Of a DNA stretch of 64,000 nucleotides, positions 41,613 through 49,619 are shown one piece after another. Origin of the DNA: Chitinophagaceae bacterium DXS. Its GTDB lineage: Bacteria > Bacteroidota > Bacteroidia > Chitinophagales > Chitinophagaceae. Both the position numbers and the translations under genes were made by a program. The stretch's first letter is position 1, and every line of letters starts with the position of its first letter. The stretch spans positions 5,236,209-5,300,208 of the forward strand of contig CP128386.1 in assembly GCA_030345135.1 (NCBI GenBank), given 5' to 3'. The notes below the pieces were generated by a model. It did no database searches and was not told the origin of the DNA. It saw only the letters and a program-made list of their open reading frames with translations.

Positions 41613-42326
41613 TCATATATCAAAAGTCGCAATAACCGGGACATGATCGCTGTACCTCATCCAAAACTCATAGTCTCCAATTTCCACAGCACTAAGATGC
41701 TTGAGCATATCAACAGATGCAAAGCAATAATCAACATGATAAGGTTTGTTCTTATGCCTGTACATATAAAGCGTTGGATGTTGTTCTTTACCTTGTATCT
41801 GATTAAAATGCGTATGATAAACGCTATATATTTTCTTCTTTTCCAATTGCTTCACTACAGTGGAATGATTGCCTTCTCTCCCCGGTTTGTCCCAAATGGT
41901 ATTGCTGTTAAAATCCCCGATTAAGATTGTCCGTTTGCTTCTGATTGCATTCTGGTAGTGATGCAGCGCTTTCCATACCTGGGTTACATAGTGCCCATCC
42001 GGATCTGCCGGATTATTTGCCCAGATAGCAAAAAGCGTAAAATCAATAAGTCCTCCGGACACAGCTATTGGAATAATGATTTTAAAGTTATTGTTATGCA
42101 CGTCTAACACTTTAAACCTAAAGTCACAATAGGAAAATATACCCAGTCCTTTGTTTTGATTTTGTCCAAACCATAATATGTCCGCTGGTTTTGGCGTATC
42201 GCTGTTAAACTGCAATTTATCGGGGTGTTCACATTCCGGAATAACAATGATGTCGGGCTGATGCACCAGGATCATGTCAGCCTTTTTTCTGAAAGCCATG
42301 TTACAATTCCATGTAATAATCTTCAT
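41613..42326 (-). CDS. Endonuclease/exonuclease/phosphatase (EEP) family protein
   Basis: This protein of about 237 residues has EEP catalytic motifs in order: ITWNCNM (Asn), IVIPECEHP (metal Glu), LIGDFNSNTIW (Asp/Asn), HVDYCFAS and YSDHVPVIATF (Asp-His). Members cleave phosphodiesters in nucleic acids, nucleotides or phospholipids. There is no signal peptide when started at MKIITWNCN, so it is probably cytosolic; an upstream ATG adds 40 unrelated residues. It is co-directional with the NYN protein after a 155-bp gap. Confidence 0.87.
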   Translation of the reverse strand: MKIITWNCNMAFRKKADMILVHQPDIIVIPECEHPDKLQFNSDTPKPADILWFGQNQNKGLGIFSYCDFRFKVLDVHNNNFKIIIPIAVSGGLIDFTLFAIWANNPADPDGHYVTQVWKALHHYQNAIRSKRTILIGDFNSNTIWDKPGREGNHSTVVKQLEKKKIYSVYHTHFNQIQGKEQHPTLYMYRHKNKPYHVDYCFASVDMLKHLSAVEIGDYEFWMRYSDHVPVIATFDI

Positions 42327-42485
42327 TATCCGGGGAGATTTTGAAACTGTATTTGCAAGATGATCGAAGATAGCAAAACAAGTAACAATATAAAGCGACG
42401 ACCAGGTGATGCTTCGCCCGGTTATCTCCTTGCTAACGTGCTGCAAGTATCAGTCTGGTGATTGCTAACGGTCTGGCATTGATGT

Positions 42486-42549
42486 TGTATGAAGTGCTGG
42501 CATTATAAATAAAACCCGCCGATGTGAAAAATCCATCCCATAACAAACC
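42486..42549 (-). pseudogene. Relic fragment of an outer-membrane transporter gene
   Basis: This 64-bp segment matches 46426-46489, inside the transporter-like gene, at 57 of 64 positions by my count, in the same orientation. Both copies contain GGCATTATAAATAAAAC and AAATCCATCCCATA. No extended reading frame surrounds it. It looks like what is left of a duplicated and deleted paralogue just upstream of the GH13 gene. Confidence 0.75.
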
Positions 42550-42664
42550 TCAAAGAAAAAGATGGTCACGCATCTTGACACGGCCAAATCCAATAGATAC
42601 TTTTAAGGTACAGAACTAAGCAGATTCGGTGCATCTGTATCTTTCTACCTTATAAAAGCTACTT

Positions 42665-44407
42665 ATGAAACAACGATTGTATTTAGTTGCATGCAGCTTG
42701 TTTTTATTGTGTTCACCAAATGGGTATGGTCAGGCAGACGCCTCAGGAGAAGCTGATCGAAAATGGTGGAAAGAAGCGATCGTTTACCAAATTTACCCGC
42801 GTAGTTTTAAAGATAGTGATGGAGATGGTATTGGGGATTTGAAAGGTATCATTTCCAAACTGGATTATATCAAAAGCCTTGGTGTTAATGTGGTTTGGTT
42901 AAATCCCATTTATAGCTCACCGAATGACGACAACGGCTACGACGTGAGCGACTATCGCAACATTATGAAAGATTTTGGAACGATGCAGGATTTTGATTCA
43001 CTGCTGGCTGGTATGCACAGGAAGGGAATAAAACTGGTAATGGACCTGGTGGTAAACCATAGCAGTGATGAGCATGAGTGGTTTAAGCAAAGCCGCGCTT
43101 CAAGGGATAACCCTTATCGAAATTACTACCACTGGTGGAATGCTGAAAATGGCAAACCACCTTACCGTTATAGTCTGTTTGATGTGAACCATGATGCGTG
43201 GAAATATGATTCGCTTACCAATGCATATTACCTGCACTATTTCTCTCGAAAACAGCCTGATCTTAACTGGGAAAATGCCAGGTTACGGCAGGAGGTCTAT
43301 GACATAATGAAATTCTGGGCAAATAAAGGTATTGATGGTTTCAGACTGGATGCCTTTCAATTCGTCGCAAAGGACACAACGTTCCCTGCATTTCCGCCGG
43401 GATTTGAAAAAAAATTTACGCTGTGGTATGCCATGCAGGGAAACTTACATGGTTATTTGCAGGAAATGTACAAGGAAGTCTTTAGCAAATACGATGTAAT
43501 GAGTGTGGCTGAAGGAGCTGGTAATTCATTTACGGATGCACACAACCTTGTAGATACAAACCGACATGAACTTAACATGGCCTATGCTTTTGAAGGGGTT
43601 GACATTGCCAAACCCGAGGGATATGACCTGCTGCATTTTAAAGAGGTTTTCAGCCGTTGGGACAGCGCGTTTGCAGACCAGGGATGGCTTTCGATTTTTT
43701 TGGCCAACCATGACCAGGCAAGGTTGGTAAGCAGATTTGGAAATGACAGTGCGCCATTTCGCGAACGTTCATCTAAAATGTTAGCCACTTTTATTTTAAC
43801 TATGAGGGGCACACCTTATTATTACAATGGTGACGAACTTGGAATGACGAATGCTGGTTTTAAAAGCATTGAGGAATACAGGGATGTGCAAACGCTTAAT
43901 CAATATCAGCATGAAAAAGCAACTGCGGGAGACCTGCAGAAATACCTGCAGCGGGCTGGTTTTGAAAGCAGGGATAACGGACGCACACCGTTCCAGTGGA
44001 ATAATTCGCCTAACGCGGGCTTCACAAAGGGTACACCGTGGATAAAAGTAAATGCCAACTATAGCAGTATTAATGCAGCGGCAGAAGAGAAAGATGCCAA
44101 TAGTTGTCTGAATTATTTCAGAAGTCTTGTAAGGCTGCGGACGAGCAATCCGTGTCTTGTTTATGGAAAATATATCTTGCTTGACAAAGATAATCCCAGC
44201 GTATATGCCTATGTAAGAGAATTGCACGGACAAAAAATGCTTGTAATACTCAACTTCAGCGCAACAAATGCACATACTGCGACAGGACTTAATCTGGCAA
44301 AAGCAAAACTACTTTTATCCAACTACATTAGCACTGCTAGTACAATTACTCAAGATGGCGGTATAGAATTGCGGCCTTATGAAGCTGCTGTTTATGAACT
44401 GAAATGA
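42665..44407 (+). CDS. Secreted GH13 alpha-glucosidase (oligo-1,6-glucosidase-like)
   Basis: The 580-residue protein has a signal peptide (about 1-23, LFLLCSPNGYGQA). The GH13 barrel follows: WWKEAIVYQIYPRSFKDSDG, the calcium-type loop DSDGDGIGDL and MDLVVNHSSDEHEWF. The catalytic set is GFRLDAFQ (nucleophile D229), VAEGAG (acid/base E283) and NHDQARL (D350). GTPYYYNGDELGM and a C-terminal beta domain complete the fold. It hydrolyses terminal alpha-1,4 or alpha-1,6 glucosides in the periplasm or outside. It is transcribed towards the 180-bp repeat array. No SusCD pair is adjacent. Confidence 0.93.
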   Translation: MKQRLYLVACSLFLLCSPNGYGQADASGEADRKWWKEAIVYQIYPRSFKDSDGDGIGDLKGIISKLDYIKSLGVNVVWLNPIYSSPNDDNGYDVSDYRNIMKDFGTMQDFDSLLAGMHRKGIKLVMDLVVNHSSDEHEWFKQSRASRDNPYRNYYHWWNAENGKPPYRYSLFDVNHDAWKYDSLTNAYYLHYFSRKQPDLNWENARLRQEVYDIMKFWANKGIDGFRLDAFQFVAKDTTFPAFPPGFEKKFTLWYAMQGNLHGYLQEMYKEVFSKYDVMSVAEGAGNSFTDAHNLVDTNRHELNMAYAFEGVDIAKPEGYDLLHFKEVFSRWDSAFADQGWLSIFLANHDQARLVSRFGNDSAPFRERSSKMLATFILTMRGTPYYYNGDELGMTNAGFKSIEEYRDVQTLNQYQHEKATAGDLQKYLQRAGFESRDNGRTPFQWNNSPNAGFTKGTPWIKVNANYSSINAAAEEKDANSCLNYFRSLVRLRTSNPCLVYGKYILLDKDNPSVYAYVRELHGQKMLVILNFSATNAHTATGLNLAKAKLLLSNYISTASTITQDGGIELRPYEAAVYELK

Positions 44408-44424
44408 TGGTTCCGCTTTTCCTT

Positions 44425-46190
44425 CTGTCCCTCCTTAACGATGACCGCCGTTGTTACGTGTGTAGGGATGGAAATGCGCGCGGCATACCAACAACATAGT
44501 TGGGGAGTTAATGGTGAAAGTGTAACAGCGTAATGGGGTTGTTGGTACGCCTGGCACAAGGCTTAGCTGCATACCAACAACGGCGGGCAGCACTATGTTT
44601 CACCTTCTGTCGCACCTTTACGATGACCGCCGTTGTTGCGTGTGTAGGGATGGAGGCGTGCGCGGCACATCGACAACATAATTGGGAATTAATGGTAAAA
44701 ATGTAGCAGCATCATACGTTGTTGGTACGCCTGACACAAGGCTTAGCTGCATACCAACAACGGCGGGCAGCACTATGTTTCACCTTCTGTCGCACCTTTA
44801 CGATGATCGCCGTTGTTGCGTGTGTAGGGATGAAATGTGCGGGGCACACCAACAAGATAGTTGGGAATTAATGGTGAAAGTGTCACAGCGTAATGGGGTT
44901 GTTGATACGCCTGGCACAAGGCTTAGCTGCATACCAACAACGGCGGGCAGCACTATGTCTCACCTTCTGTCGCACCTTTAAGGTGACCGCCGTTGTTGCG
45001 TGTGTAGGGATGGAAATGCGCGCGGCATATCAACAACATAGTTGGAAATTATTGGTGAAAGTGTAGCAGCGTCATAGGTTGTTGGTACGCCTGACACAAG
45101 GCTTAGCTGCATACCAACAACGGCGGGCAGCTCTCTGTTTTATCTTCTGTCGCACCTTTACGATGATCGCCGTTGTTGCGTGTGTAGGGATGGAAATGAG
45201 CAAGGCACACCAACAACATAGTTGGGGAGTTAATGGTGAAGGCGTAACAGCGCCATAAGTTGTTGGTACGCCTGACACAAGGCTCAGCTGCATACCAACA
45301 ACGGCGGGCAGCTCTCTGTTTTACCTTCTGTCGCACCTTTACGATAACCGCCGTTGTTGCGTGTGTAGGGATGGAAATGAGCAAGGCACACCAACAACAT
45401 AGTTGGGGAGTTAATGGTGAAGGCGTAACAGCGCCATAGGTTGTTGGTACGCTGACACAAGGCTCAGCTGTATACCAACAACGGCGGATAGCTCTCTGTT
45501 TCGCCTTCTGTCGCACTTTTACGATGATCGCCGTTGTTGCGTGTGCAGGGATGGAAATGTGCAAGGCACATCAACAACGTAGTGGAAATTAATGGTGAAA
45601 GTGTAGCAGCGTCATAAGTTGTTGGTACGCCCGACACAAGGCTTAGCTACATACCAACAACGGCGGGCAGCTCTCTGTTTTACCTTCTCTCGCACCTTTA
45701 CGATAACCGCCGTTGTTGCGTGTGCAGGGAGGTGAATGAGCAAGGCACACCAACAACATAGTTGAAGTGTAGCAGCGTCATAGGTTGTTGGTACGCCTGA
45801 CACAACGCTTTGCTGCATACCAACAACGGAGGGCAGCACTATGTTTCACCTTCTGTCGCACCTTTACGATGATCGCCGTTGTTGCGTGTGTAGGGATGGA
45901 AATGTGCAAGGCACACCAACAACATAGTTGGGAATTAATGGTAAAAATGTAGCAGCATCATAGGTTGTTGGTACGCCTGGCACAACGCTTAGCTGCATAC
46001 CAACAACGGCGGGCAGCTCTCTGTTTTACCTTCTCTCGCACCTTTACGATGATCGCCGTTGTTGCGTGTGTAGGGGTGAAATGTGCGGGGCACACCAACA
46101 ACATAGTTGGGAATTAATGGTGAAAGTGTAACAGCGTTATAGGTTGTTGGTACGCCCGACACAAGGCTTAGCTGCATACCAATTGCGGGG
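44425..46190. repeat. Array of about ten 180-bp palindrome-rich repeats
   Basis: The motif GTTGTTGGTA marks units at 44538, 44718, 44898, 45078, 45259, 45440, 45618, 45784, 45964 and 46143. Periods are 180, 180, 180, 181, 181, 178, 166, 180 and 179 bp. Each unit has nested inverted repeats: GTTGTTGGTA with TACCAACAAC about 25 bp on; CAACAACGGCGG with CCGCCGTTGTTG about 40 bp on; and CCAAC-AACATA-GTTGG. Units differ by scattered substitutions, so the array is not brand-new. It fills the convergent gap between the glucosidase and transporter genes. Since 180 is a multiple of three, frames stay open, but none looks like a gene. Confidence 0.93.
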
Positions 46191-46204
46191 AATTTTCCAC
46201 GGCT

Positions 46205-46987
46205 TCAATGTACCTGCCGTTTTCTTGAAGTGTTAAATCCCCACGTACCATTAACCGCGAAATAATTTTTGGGGGCAGCAGATGAAATACCCGCGCCTGC
46301 GGTGACCCCAAACTGTATCAGATCATTCACTACATAGGCCAGGCTCGCATCAAGATTATTTTGTGGCAGGTCGTGGTTAATGAACCCGAAACACTCTGCT
46401 GTAATCATCCATTTCTTGTTAAAGGTGTATGCAGTGTTGGCATTATAAATAAAACTGGGCGATGTGGAAAATCCATCCCATAGCAAACCGCCGCTCAATC
46501 CGAATATCCATTTATCATGAACAGCCTCTTGTATGTTTACCTGCACTATAGGCGCAAGATGATCGATTGTAAATTCTTTTGTGGCCAGGAAAGGGATCGC
46601 CAATTGTGTAGAAACGATAATGGAAGGCGTATTATAAGTATCCCGCAGCACCTGGTAATTGGCACCGATCAGAACAGGCTCTATTCCTGAAGTATTTTTT
46701 TGCAGTGAATATGATTTTTCTGCTGTCGTGATCAAACTCATCTCTGTGTTTACCTCTAAGCGATCGCTGAGTGCATAATGCAGCTCCAGGTCAGGATAAG
46801 TGATCGTCGTCAATTGCGAATCAACAGCCTCTCTCCCAAACTCCCACTCTGCCTGAAAATCATTTTTATTTAACGCGAACTGGCTTTCGGACTTATATCG
46901 CCTTCCTTTTTTGATGTGCTTTTTTACCTGCGCCTGGGCGCTGATGGTAAAGCAAAGCATCAAAAGGAAGATTATCGCATTTCTCAT
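46205..46987 (-). CDS. Outer-membrane beta-barrel protein, transporter (MetA-pathway) type
   Basis: The 260-residue protein has a signal peptide (ending SAQAQ). It then alternates amphipathic strands (DLELHYALSDRLEVNTEMSLI, ESVL-type hairpins, FGLSGGLLWDGFSTS, NANTAYTFNKKWMITAE) and ends with a strand near ASLAYVVNDLIQFGVTAG. This fits the small outer-membrane family annotated as putative transporters of the phenol-degradation meta pathway (PF13557-like). Function is uncertain. The last unit of the 180-bp array ends 15 bp from its stop, and a 64-bp relic of a second copy lies upstream of the glucosidase gene. Confidence 0.7.
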   Translation of the reverse strand: MRNAIIFLLMLCFTISAQAQVKKHIKKGRRYKSESQFALNKNDFQAEWEFGREAVDSQLTTITYPDLELHYALSDRLEVNTEMSLITTAEKSYSLQKNTSGIEPVLIGANYQVLRDTYNTPSIIVSTQLAIPFLATKEFTIDHLAPIVQVNIQEAVHDKWIFGLSGGLLWDGFSTSPSFIYNANTAYTFNKKWMITAECFGFINHDLPQNNLDASLAYVVNDLIQFGVTAGAGISSAAPKNYFAVNGTWGFNTSRKRQVH

Positions 46988-47186
46988 AAGTTTGGAAGTT
47001 AGTCGAAATATTTCTTCTTCACAAAGTCTCCATCAAAACCCCGTGCAAATCCCTGAAATTGCGTTTAGGAGAACAAATAAAATTCTTGAGAGGGTGAGCC
47101 TCCTCCAATTTCGCAAAGTCCCTACCATGTGCCTATGGCTTAAAAGGAAACTTTGCCGAGAAGTTCATGATGTTAAGAATTCAAAC

Positions 47187-47540
47187 TTACTTGTTAAATA
47201 ACCAAAAACCAATTGCTATAAAAGCCGAAAACAGAAAAATGCTATAAACAAGACTGTATAAAAATCCTTTCTGAATTGTCTTCTTTTTTTTGTTTGACAG
47301 AAAACCGATAAAGGAACATAAGTACAAAATGAAAATAAAAATATTAACAATCAGAAAGGAAAAACATATTCTAAATACAACCTGATCAAATATCCCGCCA
47401 TTGTCAATAAAGCTCACCTTGAGTAGTAAATAATCATAACCAACCTCTCCTATTTTTCTTATTACATAAAATAGTACCAGGGAAAACACGATAAAAAGCG
47501 CTAAGACAGTTTGCGTTAAATATTTAATCTTAATTTTCAT
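47187..47540 (-). CDS. Small membrane protein, AT-rich
   Basis: The 117-residue protein has three membrane helices (LALFIVFSLVLFYVI; ICFSFLIVNIFIFILYLCSF; SLVYSIFLFSAFIAIGFWLF) and a Lys-rich loop (NKKKKTIQKG). Ile, Phe and Lys are enriched, and the DNA is visibly more AT-rich than its neighbours, which suggests separate origin. A single copy of the 180-bp repeat stands just upstream of its start. The 200 bp after its stop hold nothing recognisable. No family recognised. Confidence 0.6.
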   Translation of the reverse strand: MKIKIKYLTQTVLALFIVFSLVLFYVIRKIGEVGYDYLLLKVSFIDNGGIFDQVVFRICFSFLIVNIFIFILYLCSFIGFLSNKKKKTIQKGFLYSLVYSIFLFSAFIAIGFWLFNK

Positions 47541-47574
47541 TTTCCCAAACTTGGGTTATTTCAATTTCGCTTAG

Positions 47575-47765
47575 GTGGAAGTTAATGGCGAAAGTTTAGC
47601 AGCGTAATACGTTGTTGGTACGCTTTACACAATCCTTCGCTGCATACCAAACAACGGCGGGCAGTACTCTGCTTTACCTTCTGTCGCACCTTTACGATGA
47701 CCGCCGTTGTTGCGTGTGTAGGCATGGAAATGTGCGCGGCACACCAACATAGTTTGGAGTTATAA
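47575..47765. repeat. Single copy of the 180-bp repeat
   Basis: One complete unit (GTTGTTGGTA at 47611) has all three inverted repeats and fills the gap between the small membrane protein start and the creatininase-family stop. The variant CGCTTTACACAATCC in the first loop matches the units at 48848 and 49384 rather than the large array, so two sub-families exist. Confidence 0.9.
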
Positions 47766-47772
47766 TGAACAT

Positions 47773-48651
47773 CTATTTTCGCTTTTTCACCCGGTCATAA
47801 AACTCTTTCTGCAGCATCAATGTTTTATTGTCGCTCTTAATAGCTTTAACTGCGTCAATCAGCTGGCTGATCGTATGATCCGCTATTACTTTACCGAGTG
47901 TTGCTGTGGCTTTATCCCCTTCACCTGCATAATGATTGGGATAATCGGCATACCACCAGATGCCGGTATACACGTTTGGTATTGATAACCGGTTCTGATT
48001 TTTGCCGGATTCATTTTTGGCGCTGTCTAATTGCACCAGGTCGGGGCGAAAATACAATACTTCTGATGTTTCTTTTTCGCCGGCATGCTGGTCGCCTGCG
48101 GCATCTGAACGACGTAAGGCGGCTACCTGTCTGTTAAAAGCAGAATCTGAGGAGGGCTGGAAAAAATACACAGCATAGTTTCTCTCTCTTTCAAGCCTTG
48201 TTTGTATAAAATATTTTATCAGCTCAGGATTGCCACCGTGGCCATTTATAATGATGATTTTATTAAATCCATTCCTCGCAATTTCATCGCAGGTGCTTTC
48301 CAACAGGTCCCATACCACTCTTTCCGGTAAAGCGAATACACCGGGTTGGTGTTTGGCTTCATTTATCTGTCCGTAAAAATAATCGGGGAACACTACAGCG
48401 TATTCCTTTTGCGTGGCCCGTAAAGCGTACTCACGCACACGGATCAGGTCGCTACCCATAGGTACATGCGGGCCATGTTTTTCCAATATGCCAATAGGAA
48501 GAATACAGGTTTTATTGCTTTTGGTTAAAGCGTTGTCCCAATCGGCCGCTGTTATTTCATCCCAGCGTGCGGGCAGCTTTTGAGCGGTTGCTTGCTGGCT
48601 CATTAAAATAACAAAGCCCAACGCAAACAAGAAGCTTGGAATTCTTTTCAT
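47773..48651 (-). CDS. Exported creatininase-family hydrolase
   Basis: The protein of about 292 residues has a signal peptide (MKRIPSFLFALGFVILMSQQATAQ). The metal-dependent amidohydrolase fold of creatininase/MftE/FAPy deformylases follows: LPIGILEKHGPHVPMGSD (Glu and His ligands), the Asp region of FPDYFYGQIN, IIINGHGGNPE (His) and AGEKETSEVL (Glu). It probably cleaves a small cyclic or linear amide in the periplasm; the substrate is unknown. An ATG 16 codons upstream would spoil the signal peptide. Copies of the 180-bp repeat flank it on both sides. Confidence 0.88.
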   Translation of the reverse strand: MKRIPSFLFALGFVILMSQQATAQKLPARWDEITAADWDNALTKSNKTCILPIGILEKHGPHVPMGSDLIRVREYALRATQKEYAVVFPDYFYGQINEAKHQPGVFALPERVVWDLLESTCDEIARNGFNKIIIINGHGGNPELIKYFIQTRLERERNYAVYFFQPSSDSAFNRQVAALRRSDAAGDQHAGEKETSEVLYFRPDLVQLDSAKNESGKNQNRLSIPNVYTGIWWYADYPNHYAGEGDKATATLGKVIADHTISQLIDAVKAIKSDNKTLMLQKEFYDRVKKRK

Positions 48652-48788
48652 TAACAGTCGTTTTAACAAATATAATAAAGGCAAGGGAAAGAGGCGCACA
48701 ACGTTCCGGGCTTTGCGGTGGCGGCGGCGTAGTATTAGGTTAGTTAAGGTTTATTACAAAAGTTTAATAAATTTTTTTTCTCCGACAA

Positions 48789-49530
48789 GTATTGGCACAC
48801 CAACAACATTGTTGGGAGTTAATAGTGACTGTGTAGCAGCGCAATAGGTCGTTGGTACGCTTTACACAATCCTTCGCTGCATACCAACGGCGGCCAGCTC
48901 TCTGTTTTACCTTCTGTCACACCGTTACGATGATCGCCGCTGTTGGGTGTGTAGGGATGGAAATGTGCAAGGCACACTAACAACATTGTTGGGAGTTAAT
49001 GGTGAAAGTGTAACAGCGAAATAGGTTGTTGGTACCCCTAACGCGGGGCTTAGCTGCATACCAACAACGGCGGGCAGCTCTCGGTTTTACCTTCTGTCGC
49101 ACCGTTACGGTGACCGCCATTGTTGCGTGTGTAGGGATGGCAATGTGCAAGGCACACCAACAACACAGTGGGGAGTTAATGGCGAAAGTGTAGCAGCGAA
49201 ATTGGTTGTTGGTACGCCTAACACAAGGCTTGGCTGCATACCAACAACGGCGGGCAGCTCTCTGTTTTATCTTCTGTCGCACCTTACGATAACGACCGTT
49301 GTTGCGTGTGTAGCGATGGAAATGCGCAAGGCTCACCAACAACATTGTTGGGAGTTAATGGTGAAAGCGTAGCGCCGCAATGAGTTGTTGGTACGCTTTA
49401 CACAATCCTTAGCTGCATATCAACAACGGCGCGCAGCTCTCTGTTTTACCTTCTGTCGCACCGTTACGATGACCGCCGTTGTTGCGTGTGTAGGGATGGC
49501 AATGTGCAAGGCACACCAACAACACAGTGT
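48789..49530. repeat. Four copies of the 180-bp repeat
   Basis: Units are marked by G(T/C)CGTTGGTA-like or GTTGTTGGTA motifs at 48848, 49025, 49205 and 49384 (periods 177, 180 and 179 bp). The same nested inverted repeats are present. The array lies between the creatininase gene start and the beta-propeller gene stop. From 48700 to 48788 the gap is plain AT-rich DNA with AATTTTTTTTC, probably the creatininase promoter side. Confidence 0.92.
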
Positions 49531-49619
49531 GAGTTGCAAAAAATCCCTGCCGTATAATGCGACAAGGATTTCTGCACATTTTATATAAACCGATTAAATA
49601 CCCAAACAGGAACCATTCA

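Noticed and set aside
44682-46177. Open frames of 60-153 codons inside the 180-bp arrays
   Set aside because: The 180-bp period keeps frames open on both strands; composition follows the DNA repeat and no conserved protein pattern is visible.
44425-49530. Integron attC sites or a retron
   Set aside because: No integrase or reverse transcriptase is visible, the units occur as gene-free tandem arrays, and the stems do not clearly fit attC R-box rules. Kept only as a layout analogy.
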